Source: Bog-473 sp963701955 (GTDB taxonomy: Bacteria; Actinomycetota; Acidimicrobiia; Acidimicrobiales; RAAP-2). From it: DNA of 64,000 nucleotides. The number at the start of each line of letters is the position of its first letter. Position 1 is the first letter of the stretch. Where the stretch lies: assembly GCA_963701955.1 (NCBI GenBank), contig OY969694.1, forward strand, positions 806,001-870,000. The letters run 5' to 3'. The notes beneath the pieces were generated by a model. The model did not search any database and had not been told where the DNA came from. It saw nothing but the letters and a program-made list of their open reading frames with translations. A program made the position numbers and the translations under genes. Shown here piece by piece: positions 15,584 through 29,951 of the stretch.

Positions 15584-16915
15584 TCAGCCGGCGGGACGCG
15601 TGGCGCGGGGTCGCGACCGCCGCGGCCGACCCGTCGAACCCAGGGCGGCCAGCCGCGCCGAGACGTCGTAGGCCTGGGGCTCGGCCTTTCCCACCCGCTC
15701 GAAGTACTGGCGTGCCCGTGGGACGTCGCCGGCGCGCTCATAGAGGTCGCCGAGCACGTACCACTGGCGCACGTGGCGTCCCGACGGGTTGCGCAGAGCT
15801 CGTGACGCACCGGCACCGGCGAGCAATGTGATGGCTCCCTGAAGATCCCCCGCATCCGCCAGGGACGCCGCGGCCACGATCCTCCCTTCGGCCAGCACGT
15901 CGGGATCGGGCGAGCTCTGCCGCAGCTCGGCCCATAGGTCCGCCACCTTCCGCGGCTTGTGCAGCGCCCGTTGGCAGTCCATCAGGACCGGCAGGTGGTC
16001 CGTCGAGTCCTCGAGCGTGCGCAGTGCCTCGAGGTGGCGCGCGGCCTCCCGCCAGCGGCCGGCACGATAGGCCGCCAGCCCGGCCAGCTCCCGCACCGCG
16101 GCCACGCCGGGCACCTCGGCGGCGACCGGCTTGATGAACCGCAGTGCGTCGGTATAGCGCCCGCGCTCGTACGCTCCATAGGCCGATTCGGCCTGGTCGA
16201 CGAGACGCTCCTTGTGGCGGGCCGTCGCCACGTCGGCGCCATTGCGGATGTCGGTGGCCACCTCGGCGGGGAGCGTGGCCCGCCGGCCCAGGTTGGCCAG
16301 CGTCTCCCGGGTGTCGGTGCCCGAGGTCCGTGTGGTGCGCCTCGGAGCGCCCTCGGCCTCCTCGAACTCGCGCAACGCCCCGTCGTCGCGCACCCAGCGC
16401 GTCTGATCTGCGTGCGGCAGCCGTCGCGCCGGCCCCTGCTCGCGTCCAGCGCCACCACGCGTTGCCCCGGTCGAGGCCGGCCGACCAGGTGCGTCGGCCG
16501 GGCCGGGCAACGCACGCGCTCCCCGGCGGGCCACGTTCCCCCACGAGGCGGTCTTCCCGGTCGCCGGGGGGTCGCTGGGTGCGGCGGTCCTCCTCGTTCC
16601 CGGCGACGCGGCGCTCGCTCCCCTTTTGTCCGCGCCCGCGGGGCCGTCCCGGCGCGCTCCGGCGCGTCCGGTTCCCTTGGTTCGTCCCTCACCGGACGAA
16701 CCACCCGCTCGCGATGGGCGCCGTGCTCCGGTGGAACGGCTCGCGCCCGAGTTCCGTCGGCCCTCCGGTTGACGCCCTGTCCCCGATGCACGACCATCGC
16801 CCGAAGAACGCCCCGCCGCAGAGGAACGCCCCGTGCCTCCCCCTGCGGGTCGGGCTGGCCGGCCCTGTCGGGCCCCCGTGGCGCGACGATCCGGACGCCG
16901 GGGACTCTGGGGCAT
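15584..16915 (-). CDS. TPR-domain protein with long basic disordered N-terminus
   Basis: 443 residues, function unknown. Residues 1 to about 190 are low complexity, built from Arg, Gly, Ser, Thr and Ala with many RSSG/GRxSG-like repeats and strongly basic. Residues about 210-420 form helical repeats of TPR type (for example YGAYERGRYTDALRFIKP, AGLAAYRAGRWREAARHLE, WYVLGDLYERAGDVPRARQYF), and the C-terminus is again basic (RPRRSRPRATRP). Disordered RG-rich tails often contact RNA, and the gene sits directly behind the rRNA operon terminator, but a link to ribosomes is only a guess. ATG at 16915 is fixed by TACAAT exactly six bases upstream. Confidence 0.75.
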   Translation of the reverse strand: MPQSPRRPDRRATGARQGRPARPAGGGTGRSSAAGRSSGDGRASGTGRQPEGRRNSGASRSTGARRPSRAGGSSGEGRTKGTGRAGARRDGPAGADKRGASAASPGTRRTAAPSDPPATGKTASWGNVARRGARALPGPADAPGRPASTGATRGGAGREQGPARRLPHADQTRWVRDDGALREFEEAEGAPRRTTRTSGTDTRETLANLGRRATLPAEVATDIRNGADVATARHKERLVDQAESAYGAYERGRYTDALRFIKPVAAEVPGVAAVRELAGLAAYRAGRWREAARHLEALRTLEDSTDHLPVLMDCQRALHKPRKVADLWAELRQSSPDPDVLAEGRIVAAASLADAGDLQGAITLLAGAGASRALRNPSGRHVRQWYVLGDLYERAGDVPRARQYFERVGKAEPQAYDVSARLAALGSTGRPRRSRPRATRPAG

Positions 16916-16921
16916 CTGGCG

Positions 16922-16927
16922 ATTGTA
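16922..16927 (-). promoter_or_regulatory. -10 element (TACAAT) of leaderless TPR-protein promoter
   Basis: TACAAT on the minus strand, six bases, then ATG (16915). It lies just beyond the rRNA operon terminator, so the gene has its own promoter. Confidence 0.6.
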
Positions 16928-16984
16928 CGTTGCGCCGCCCCGACGATCTCCATCCCAAGAGCCATCCCGAGACCAACAGAGCTC

Positions 16985-17028
16985 AAAACGACGAGACCCC
17001 CCGGGCGCTATGCCCGAGGGGTCTCGTC
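16985..17028 (-). terminator. Intrinsic terminator of the rRNA operon
   Basis: A near-perfect inverted repeat at 16990-17028 (arms GACGAGACCCC and its complement extended through GGGC/GCCC, loop of about five) follows the 5S gene on the minus strand. TTTT follows at 16988-16985. This is the standard hairpin plus U-tract arrangement. Confidence 0.85.
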
Positions 17029-17036
17029 AATCGAAA

Positions 17037-17154
17037 TCCCGGCGGCGACCTACTCTCCCAGGGGGCCTCCCCCCAAGTACCATCGGCGCGGGCGGGCTTA
17101 ACTGCCGTGTTCGGAATGGGAACGGGTGTTTCCCCGCCGCCATGGCCACCGGAA
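17037..17154 (-). rRNA. rrf: 5S ribosomal RNA
   Basis: On the minus strand the sequence contains the conserved 5S core CCCATTCCGAACACGGCAG, the AGCCCGCC segment and GGGAGAGTAGGTCGCCGCC near the 3' end. The ends CCGGTGGC and GCCGCCGG pair to form helix I. Length about 117 bases. It is the third gene of the operon, separated by about 107 bases from 23S. Confidence 0.95.
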
Positions 17155-17233
17155 ACCGTGCGCTCGGCAGGGCGGCCAACCCCGGCGGGGACGGCGGCAC
17201 ACCTGCGGGCTGCGTCTCCGCAGACCCTGAGCG

Positions 17234-17252
17234 TTCCAAAGCGAGCACGAGC
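17234..17252 (-). repeat. 3' arm of the 23S processing stem
   Basis: A 19-base sequence that is the exact reverse complement of 20375-20393. The two arms flank the mature 23S rRNA and would pair in the precursor to make an RNase III-type stalk. Confidence 0.75.
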
Positions 17253-17261
17253 GAAGTAGGT

Positions 17262-20365
<3,104 letters not shown>

Positions 20366-20374
20366 AACAAAGAT

Positions 20375-20393
20375 GCTCGTGCTCGCTTTGGAA
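20375..20393 (-). repeat. 5' arm of the 23S processing stem
   Basis: This is the perfect 19-base inverted partner of 17234-17252, immediately upstream of the mature 23S 5' end. Pairing would bring both 23S ends together for RNase III cleavage. Confidence 0.75.
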
Positions 20394-20541
20394 TTCTCAA
20401 GGATCTGCACAGCGCACGCCGGGGCCGGACTCCCGCTTCGCATACAGAGCGACGCAGCGGGACCTGCTGCCCGACCAGGGCACGCACGGGGTGAGCGGTC
20501 GTCGCCTCAGCGACGACGTCACCGGGATCGACCACCCAAGG

Positions 20542-20574
20542 GGTCGTTCCCTCAAAACGGAAGAGTAAGAGTCC
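20542..20574 (-). repeat. 3' arm of the 16S processing stem
   Basis: This segment is complementary to 22484-22515 upstream of 16S. The core of 13 bases (20554-20566) pairs perfectly with 22491-22503, and the outer GACC/GGTC ends pair too. This fits an RNase III processing stalk around 16S. Confidence 0.65.
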
Positions 20575-20752
20575 GGTCGTCCCTGCAGGGACCGGTCCGT
20601 GAAGGGCGGGCTCCGGCCGCCTCACCGAAGTGAGGCAATCGGAGGCGGCACGATCATCCGCCGGTATGCGAGAAACGGCCGAATAGCCAGTGTTCAACTG
20701 GGTAGTGGTCGGCGAACCCTCCGACAAAATGTCGAAAAGGGCCGACAGCACT

Positions 20753-22282
<1,530 letters not shown>

Positions 22283-22483
22283 GACTCCAAGCCACCCTCG
22301 ACCTCACGAGGAGATCAACGGTGGTCCGAGAATCAGAGAGTTGTCATGTTTTGACTCGAACCATGACAACCACAGGCACCGCCAACCCCCGAAGGGGATC
22401 ACGAGCCTGTGTGTACTGCGTATTGACGTACAACCCGTCCTCGCCGGCGAACCGACGCGCACGGATTGCCCGCACTGGCTTTT

Positions 22484-22515
22484 GGCTCTCACTCTTCCGT
22501 TTTCAAGGAGCGACC
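22484..22515 (-). repeat. 5' arm of the 16S processing stem in the rRNA leader
   Basis: It pairs with 20542-20574 in the spacer (13-base perfect core plus matching ends), enclosing 16S. The leader between the promoter and 16S is about 350 bases and shows no gene. Confidence 0.65.
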
Positions 22516-22640
22516 GGGCACACACCTCTACAGCCGGTGTTGGTGCCGGGTTCCTGAAGGACTGTTCCGGACGACGCAATGCGCCGGCGAGTCTCCTTCA
22601 GCTGCCGGAGGGCCACGAGGGCCGTTCCGACGGGTTGGTT

Positions 22641-22669
22641 ACGTTAGCAGACCCCGTCGCGGGCGTCAA
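22641..22669 (-). promoter_or_regulatory. rRNA operon promoter
   Basis: On the minus strand TTGACG (22664-22669) is separated by 17 bases from TAACGT (22641-22646). This is the only well-spaced -35/-10 pair I found in the 760-base region ahead of 16S, and the clearest -35 in the window, as expected for a strong rRNA promoter. Transcription should start near 22634. Confidence 0.6.
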
Positions 22670-23044
22670 CGCGCACGGGCCGAGGCCTCCGGGTGCCCGT
22701 GGGGCCCGGGGCCACGACTCCGAGCCGAGCGTACCGGGATCCCGGTGCCGGGATGCCGATGCCCACCGGCCCGGCCGCCCCCTCTTCGGCCGGCCCGGTG
22801 GGAGCGCCCCGGTTCCCGCGAAGTCGCGAGCCGAAGGCACCGCTCGGTGCCACGCGGTTCGCGAACCTCTCCACGTGCCGCCGGATGCCCCCAGGACCGC
22901 AGCGTGCGCCGTCCGCTGATGCCCTGCTGGCCTCACGTCCCACCCGGCGACGAACTGAACCGCATGCCCACCGGCGCGACGGCGACATGATGGACTGCCG
23001 CTGTTGCACCGCCGTGACACCCTCGGGTCTCCTGAGGTGAAGCA
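22670..23044. other. Intergenic region between glycosylase gene and rRNA promoter
   Basis: About 375 bases with no supported gene. It holds a perfect 14-base palindrome ACCGGGATCCCGGT at 22733-22746 and the long GC hairpin at 22762-22802. These may insulate or regulate the rRNA promoter, but the sequence does not show how. Confidence 0.4.
22762..22802 (-). terminator. Possible GC-rich terminator hairpin after the glycosylase gene
   Basis: Arms at 22762-22777 and 22787-22802 are complementary at 15 of 16 positions around a nine-base loop. No U tract follows on the minus strand, so this is a stable hairpin that may terminate the upstream message, not a canonical terminator. Confidence 0.35.
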
Positions 23045-23617
23045 TCACCGACGCGAGACCCAGCGGCTCCCGGGCACCCAGAAACGCCAGTCCTTGTCCG
23101 TACCCACCGTGATGCCGATTCGCGTCCCTCGGCCCGGAACCCGCGGCGGCGTCGTGCCGTCGTCGACGAGACGCACTGCGCCCGCGGTGGGCCGCGCCAA
23201 GAGGTCAAGACCGTTGTCCGCCCCGGTGATCCCGAGCGCCTGGCAGAGCTTGGCCGGACCGTTGCACAGGTCCTGGTCTCGCCGGGCGACCGGCCGAGAG
23301 GCGCGCATCTCGTCCAGCCCGTGGACGGGCTCGAGGGCCCGGACGAGTACCGCGGCGGCCTCCCCTTCGGGGCCGCAGACCACGTTCGCGCACCAGTGCA
23401 TCCCGTAGGTGAAGTAGACGTAGAGCAGTCCGGCCCGACCGAACATCACCTCGGTACGCGGTGTCCGCCCCCGGAAGGCGTGGGATGCCTCGTCATCGGC
23501 CCCGTGATACGCCTCGACCTCCACGATCCGCCCCGCCCGCTCCCCGCGGACCAGCACCTTGTTGAGCAACCACGGCGCCACGGTGAGCGGTCCGTGGGCC
23601 AGATCCCGGCGTTGCAC
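23045..23617 (-). CDS. 3-methyladenine DNA glycosylase, AAG/MPG family
   Basis: A base-excision repair enzyme of about 190 residues that removes alkylated purines. It has the family core RIVEVEAYHGADDEASHAFRG, with the catalytic Glu in EVEAY, followed by TEVMFGRAGLLYVYFTYG and CNGPAKLCQALGI. The product is single-domain with the usual family length. I chose GTG at 23617 because it places VQRRDL in line with family N-termini. A GTG at 23668 adding 17 residues is possible. It follows argH by 94 bases on the same strand and precedes the rRNA promoter region. Confidence 0.9.
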   Translation of the reverse strand: MQRRDLAHGPLTVAPWLLNKVLVRGERAGRIVEVEAYHGADDEASHAFRGRTPRTEVMFGRAGLLYVYFTYGMHWCANVVCGPEGEAAAVLVRALEPVHGLDEMRASRPVARRDQDLCNGPAKLCQALGITGADNGLDLLARPTAGAVRLVDDGTTPPRVPGRGTRIGITVGTDKDWRFWVPGSRWVSRR

Positions 23618-23711
23618 CGTGCCACCCTGGCTCGTCGGTCCCCGCCCGTGCCAAACCGAAGTCCACACCCCCGGAACTCCCGGCAGGGCGCCCCCGGCTC
23701 ACGCTCCTCCG

Positions 23712-25120
23712 TCAGGTGCGCTCTGGTGGAGGGTCCGCCGGTCGCCACTGCGCCAGCCTGGTCCGATCGACCTCGAGACGGCGGGCGAAACGCTCGGCCT
23801 GGTCGGCGACCGGTCCCGGCCCCGCGCCGCCGGGCGTACGCCGCCGGCTCACCGCGACGCCCGGCTCGAGCAGGGCGACGGCCTCGTCGCCCAGGTCGGG
23901 ATGGGCCGCCACCAGCTCGACGAGCGGCACGTGGCGTTCGAGCGACTCGCGCACCAATCCCCCAACCAGGGCGTGCGCCTGGCGGAACGGCATGCCCCGT
24001 TCAACCAGCATCTCTGCGAGGTCGACCGCACAGGCTGCCGGGCCGTCGGCGGCCGCCTGCATCCGTCCCTCGTTCCACGTCACCGTCTCGTAGACGCCGC
24101 GCATCGCCGCGAGGGCCCGCAGGACCTGCGTGACCGCATCGAAGAGAGGCTCCTTGTCCTCCTGGAGATCGCGGTTGTACGCCAGGGGCAGGCCTTTGAG
24201 CATGATGAGCACGCCGCTCAGATGGCCGACGAGACGACCGACCTTGCCCCGGGCCAGCTCCGCCACGTCGGGATTCTTCTTCTGCGGGAGCATCGAGCTC
24301 CCGGTGGCGTAGGCGTCGTCGAGCGTGCAGAAGCCGAACTCCTCGGTCGACCACAAGACGATCTCCTCGCCCAGGCGGGAGAGGTGGACACCGACGAGCG
24401 CGAGGTCGAAGAGCGCCTCGGCGACGAAGTCGCGGTCCGAGACGGCGTCGAGCGAGTTCTCGAACCGGCCCCGGAACCCGAGCTCCGCCGCCACAAAGTC
24501 GGGGTCGAGCGGAAGCGAGGAGCCGGCCAGGGCTCCGGCGCCCAGCGGCGACGTGTTGAGCCTGTCCACCGTGGCCAGGATGCGGTCCACGTCGCGGGCC
24601 AGCGCCCAGCCGTGGGCCAGCAGGTGGTGGGCCAGCATGACCGGCTGGGCCCGCTGGAGGTGCGTGTATCCCGGGAGGTAGACGTCGCCCGCCTCCCGTG
24701 CCCGCCGGGCCAGCGTGTCCTGCAACGCCATCGCCCCGTCCGCCACGTCGACCAGGGCGCGCCGGCACCACAGGCGCAGCGCGGTGACCACCTGGTCGTT
24801 GCGACTCCGCCCGGTGTGGAGCTTGGCGCCCACGTCGCCGGCCAACTCGGTGACCCTGCGCTCGATCGCCGTGTGGACGTCCTCGTCGCCCGCGGCGAAG
24901 GCGAACCGGCCCGAACCCAGCTCCGTGTCGACCGTGTCGAGCGCGTCGAGGAGTGTCGCCACCTCGGCATCGCTCAGGATCCCGGCCTTGCCCAGGCCCT
25001 TCACGTGCGCTCGTGATCCGGCCAGGTCGTCGCGAGCCAGGATGCGGTCGAAGGGCAGGCTCACGGTGAACTCGGCCACGGCATCGGCCATGCCCGCCGC
25101 GATGCGACCCTCCCAGAGCG

Positions 25121-25124
<4 letters not shown>
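23712..25124 (-). CDS. argH: Argininosuccinate lyase
   Basis: A 470-residue cytoplasmic enzyme, the last step of arginine synthesis (argininosuccinate to arginine plus fumarate). The superfamily signature GSSMLPQKKNPDVAEL is present near residue 270, with HTGRSRNDQV near 105 and YTHLQRAQP near 150. GTG at 25124 overlaps the argG stop as GTGA and gives the normal start TLWEGRIA; an upstream in-frame GTG would add 25 residues without homology. It is the last gene of the arginine operon. Confidence 0.95.
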
Positions 25125-26356
<1,232 letters not shown>

Positions 26357-26357
26357 C

Positions 26358-26885
26358 TCAGCCCACTTCCTTTCCATTCGACGCGATCCGATGTGCACCG
26401 GCAATCCCCGAGACATCGCGCAGGTGCCGGGCCATCGTGCCACCGCCGACCTCCTCGTCGACCACCACGAGCACGGTGTCGTCGCCTGCGACGGTCCCCA
26501 CCACACCCTCGACACCGCTGCGATCCAGGGCGGAGCCGACGACGTGGGCCGACCCCGGCGGGGTCCTCAGCACGACCAGGTTGGCCGAGTGTGCCACCTC
26601 GACCACCCATTCTCCCAACACACGGCGCAGGTGGTCTTCGGGCGCGATCTGCTGCGAGGGGAGCTCGGGCAGCGCATACGCCGTCTCCCCGCCGGGCAGA
26701 CGGACCTTGATCGCACCCAGGTCGTCGAGGTCGCGCGAGACCGTCGTCTGCGTCGCCTCGACCCCCTGCTCGGCCAGAAGGACCACGAGCTGGGCCTGGC
26801 TGGCCACGGGCCGGGCCTCGAGCAGCTTGGTGATCAGGTGCTGGCGCTGGTGCTTGGTCAGCCGCCCTCCCGTCTGCCCGCTCAC
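26358..26885 (-). CDS. argR: Arginine repressor
   Basis: A 175-residue regulator. The winged helix N-terminus contains LTKHQRQHLITKLLE and ATQTTVSRDLDDLGAIKV. The C-terminal domain has the arginine-binding and hexamerisation segment (VGTVAGDDTVLVVV). With arginine it would repress the operon that contains it, probably at the site before argC, so it is autoregulated (inference). The GTG at 26885 overlaps the argF stop (GTGA). Confidence 0.94.
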   Translation of the reverse strand: MSGQTGGRLTKHQRQHLITKLLEARPVASQAQLVVLLAEQGVEATQTTVSRDLDDLGAIKVRLPGGETAYALPELPSQQIAPEDHLRRVLGEWVVEVAHSANLVVLRTPPGSAHVVGSALDRSGVEGVVGTVAGDDTVLVVVDEEVGGGTMARHLRDVSGIAGAHRIASNGKEVG

Positions 26886-27808
26886 CTCGACCCTCCGAGC
26901 ACCCAGGCCAGGATGCCGCGCATGGCGGTCCGCCGGTGGGCCGCTTGACGCCAGACCAGCGAATGGGGACCCTCGAGGACGTCGTCGGTGATCTCCTCAC
27001 CACGATGTGCGGGCAGACAGTGCAAGACGGCGACGTCCCGAGCGGCCCGGGCGACCAGGTCCTGATCGATGGTGAACCCCTCGAAGGCCCGCAGGCGCGC
27101 GGCGCGCTCTTCTTCTTGGCCCATAGAGGTCCAGACGTCGGTGTAGAGGACCGACGCCCCCTCGGCCGCGTGGTGCGGGTCCTCGGATTGGAGCACCGAA
27201 CCTCCGCATCCGGCGCGCTCCGCCAGATCCTCGAAGGCGGAAAGCTCCTCCGAGGCAAAGCTGTAGTCGGCCGGAGCGGCGATCCGCACCTCCATCCCCT
27301 CGAGCACCGCCGCCTCGGCCAGTGATCGCGCCACGTTGTTGGCGTCGCCGACGTAGACCAGGACCCGGCCCCGGAGCGACCCGTGGGCCTCGCGCATCGT
27401 GAGCACGTCGGCCACGGCCTGGCAGGGGTGCGCGGCATCGGAGAGGAGGTTGACCAGGGGCACGGAGAAACCCCCGCGCGCCAGTGCGCCCGCCATGCGG
27501 GCGAGCAGTGCGTGGTCGAAGACCCGGGCGCACAGCACCCGGTGGTAGCAGCCCAGGGTGCGCGCCACGTCCTCTGCCGTCTCGCGCACGTCGAGCCCGA
27601 CCTCGGCCCCCGAGATATAGACGGGGTGACCGCCGAGGTCGACAACCGCCATCTCGGTGGCGTTCCGGGTCCGGGCGGAGGGCTTCTCGAAGAGCAGCGC
27701 CACTCCGTCCCCCGACAGCCACCGCCGCGGAGGGGTCTCGAGAGCCAGCTCCAAGAGGTGCGGCCACTCACCGGGGTCAACGTCGTCAACGTCGAAGAGA
27801 TCGCGCAT
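26882..27808 (-). CDS. argF: Ornithine carbamoyltransferase
   Basis: 308 residues. It makes citrulline from ornithine and carbamoyl phosphate. FEKPSARTRN near residue 44 is the carbamoyl-phosphate loop (Ala in place of the usual Thr, as in many actinobacteria). GCYHRVLCARVF, DAAHPCQAVADV and LHCLPAHRGEEI complete the catalytic set. ATG at 27808 is two bases after the argD stop. The carbamoyl phosphate comes from CarAB, also in this window. Confidence 0.95.
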   Translation of the reverse strand: MRDLFDVDDVDPGEWPHLLELALETPPRRWLSGDGVALLFEKPSARTRNATEMAVVDLGGHPVYISGAEVGLDVRETAEDVARTLGCYHRVLCARVFDHALLARMAGALARGGFSVPLVNLLSDAAHPCQAVADVLTMREAHGSLRGRVLVYVGDANNVARSLAEAAVLEGMEVRIAAPADYSFASEELSAFEDLAERAGCGGSVLQSEDPHHAAEGASVLYTDVWTSMGQEEERAARLRAFEGFTIDQDLVARAARDVAVLHCLPAHRGEEITDDVLEGPHSLVWRQAAHRRTAMRGILAWVLGGSR

Positions 27809-27810
27809 CC

Positions 27811-29004
27811 TCAGCCCTCGACGAGGACACTGCGCAAGATGCCCAGCGCAGCCTCGATCTCGTCGTCGCCCACCAGCAGCGGCGGTGCCAGGCGGAGGGC
27901 GTCGGGGCGCACCGGGTTCACCAGCAAGCCCCGCTCGAGGGCGCGCTGCGACGCCTCCCGCGCCGTTGGTGTCCGGAGCTGGGCGGCCAGCAGCAGGCCC
28001 GCGCCGCGCACCGCCACCACGCCGGGCAGGCTTCCCAGGCCCTCGGCCAACAGGGCCCCAGCGCGCCGGGCCCTCCCGCACACGTCCTCGGCCTCCATCA
28101 CGGCCAGGGTCGCCCTGGCCGCGGCGAGGGCGAGCGGTTGCCCGCCAAAGGTCGATCCGTGGTCGCCCGGGCTGAAGGCGGCGGCCACCTCGGCACGAGC
28201 CCAGCACGCACCCACCGGCATGCCGTTGCCCAGCGCCTTGGCCATGGTGACCACATCGGGGCGCAGTCCCTGGGCCTGGAAGGCGAACCAGTGCCCGATG
28301 CGGCCGAGCCCGGTCTGCACCTCGTCGACCATGAGCAGCGCGTCGTGCTCGGTGCACAGCGCGCGCACGGCCGACAGGTAATCCGAGCTCGGCACCACGA
28401 CCCCTCCCTCGCCTTGGAGAGGCTCGAGCAGGACGGCGGCGACGCGGTGCGCCCCGAGCGCGCCCTCGAGCGCGGCGAGGTCGTCGTAGGGTACGTGCAC
28501 GAACCCCTCGGGAAGAGGCCGGAACGGGGCCTGCTTCTCGGGCTGCCCGGTCGCCGTCAGGGTGGCCAGGGTGCGGCCGTGGAACGAGTTCTCCGCGCTC
28601 ACCACCACGTGGCGCCCGCCACCGGCCCAGCGCCGGGCCAGCTTGAGGGCGCACTCGTTCGCCTCGGCGCCCGAGTTGGCGAAGAAGACCTGACCCCCGG
28701 CCTGGCCCGTGCCGCCGTTGATCAGCCGGTCGAGGGTGCGCGCCACCTCGGGAGCCAGAGTGTTGCCGTAGAGGTTGGACACGTGCGTGAGGGTCCGCGC
28801 CTGCTCGGCCACCGCGTCGGCCACGGCGGGGTGAGCATGGCCCAACGAGACCACGGCCAGTCCGGTGATGAAGTCGAGATACTCGTTGCCCTCGGCGTCG
28901 TAGAGCACGGTGCCCCGGCCCCGCACGAAGGTGGCCGGCGGGTCGGCGTAGGTGCGCATGAGCGCCTCGCGGCCTGACGCATCCTCACGAATGCCGCTCG
29001 TCAC
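27811..29004 (-). CDS. argD: Acetylornithine aminotransferase
   Basis: A 397-residue PLP enzyme of fold type I, converting N-acetylglutamate semialdehyde to N-acetylornithine. FANSGAEANECALKLARR near 105 is the class III aminotransferase mark. MVDEVQTGLGRIG holds the PLP-contacting Asp, and AKALGNGMPVGA the Schiff-base Lys. GTG at 29004 overlaps the argB stop (GTGA). The ATG of MRTYADPP, 15 residues later, is a less likely alternative. Confidence 0.95.
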   Translation of the reverse strand: MTSGIREDASGREALMRTYADPPATFVRGRGTVLYDAEGNEYLDFITGLAVVSLGHAHPAVADAVAEQARTLTHVSNLYGNTLAPEVARTLDRLINGGTGQAGGQVFFANSGAEANECALKLARRWAGGGRHVVVSAENSFHGRTLATLTATGQPEKQAPFRPLPEGFVHVPYDDLAALEGALGAHRVAAVLLEPLQGEGGVVVPSSDYLSAVRALCTEHDALLMVDEVQTGLGRIGHWFAFQAQGLRPDVVTMAKALGNGMPVGACWARAEVAAAFSPGDHGSTFGGQPLALAAARATLAVMEAEDVCGRARRAGALLAEGLGSLPGVVAVRGAGLLLAAQLRTPTAREASQRALERGLLVNPVRPDALRLAPPLLVGDDEIEAALGILRSVLVEG

Positions 29005-29951
29005 GGCATCACCATCGTCCCGACCCCCGAGTCTGTGAAGAGCTCGAGGAGGAGGGCATGCGGCACCCGCCCGTCGAGGATGTGCGCCCGGCTCACGCCG
29101 GCCTGGACGGCTCGTGCGCACGCCTCGACCTTGGGCATCATCCCGCCCTGGATCCCGCCACTGCGGACGATCTCGTCGATCACCTCCAACGAGGCCTGGT
29201 GGATCACCGTGGACGGGTCGTCGGCCACCACCCGGAGGCCCTCGATGTCGGTCAGGAAGATCAGCTTCTCTGCGGCAAGCGCCTCGGCGAGCGCGCCGGC
29301 GACGGTGTCGGCGTTGATGTTGTAGGCCTGTCCCGACTCGTCGATGCCGATCGTCGCCACCACCGGGATCAGCCCCTCTGCCACCAGGCGCTGCAGCATC
29401 GTCGGGTCGACCACCGAGACGGTGCCCACGAACCCCAGGTCGGCATGGCTCTGCGTGGCGGTGATGAGGTTGGCGTCCTCTCCCGAGAGTCCGACAGCCA
29501 ACGGCCCGTGGACGTTGATGGCCGAGACGATGTCGCGGTTGACCTTGCCCACAAGCACCATGCGCGCGATATCGAGTGTGTCGGCGTCGGTCACGCGCAG
29601 ACCGTTGCGGAATTCGCTCTCCTTGCCTAGGCGGGCCAGGAGCTCGCCGATCTGGGGTCCGCCGCCGTGCACGACCACAGGGAGCATCCCGACGGCGCGC
29701 ATCAGCACCACGTCCTGGGCGAAAGAGGCCAGCGGGTCGATCGCAGAGTGCGCGCCAGCGCCGGGACCTGAGCCGTCGCCCGACGCGTCGAGGGAAGCCT
29801 GCAGGGCGTTGCCCCCGTACTTGACGACCACGATCTTGCCGAAGAACCGTCGGATGTAGGGCAGGGCCTCGACCAGGACCGAGGCCGTCTTTGCAGCCGC
29901 GGCCTTCTGGGCCCGGGTCACCTTGGGCGGCACAGCGGGCTCGGCGCTCAC
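29001..29951 (-). CDS. argB: Acetylglutamate kinase
   Basis: 316 residues. It phosphorylates N-acetylglutamate and is the usual point of arginine feedback. KYGGNALQ is the phosphate-binding Lys/Gly loop and VVVHGGGPQIGELL the substrate loop. An N-terminal helix (ASVLVEALPYIRRFFG) is the type that mediates hexamerisation and arginine sensing in inhibited forms. An insertion of about 20 Gly/Ser/Asp-rich residues after ALQASL is longer than usual. GTG at 29951 overlaps argJ (GTGA). Confidence 0.95.
   Translation of the reverse strand: MSAEPAVPPKVTRAQKAAAAKTASVLVEALPYIRRFFGKIVVVKYGGNALQASLDASGDGSGPGAGAHSAIDPLASFAQDVVLMRAVGMLPVVVHGGGPQIGELLARLGKESEFRNGLRVTDADTLDIARMVLVGKVNRDIVSAINVHGPLAVGLSGEDANLITATQSHADLGFVGTVSVVDPTMLQRLVAEGLIPVVATIGIDESGQAYNINADTVAGALAEALAAEKLIFLTDIEGLRVVADDPSTVIHQASLEVIDEIVRSGGIQGGMMPKVEACARAVQAGVSRAHILDGRVPHALLLELFTDSGVGTMVMP

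Noticed and set aside
23618..23668. Upstream GTG at 23668 for the 3-methyladenine glycosylase
   Set aside because: It adds 17 residues without family resemblance; the GTG at 23617 fits the usual N-terminus better, though not decisively.
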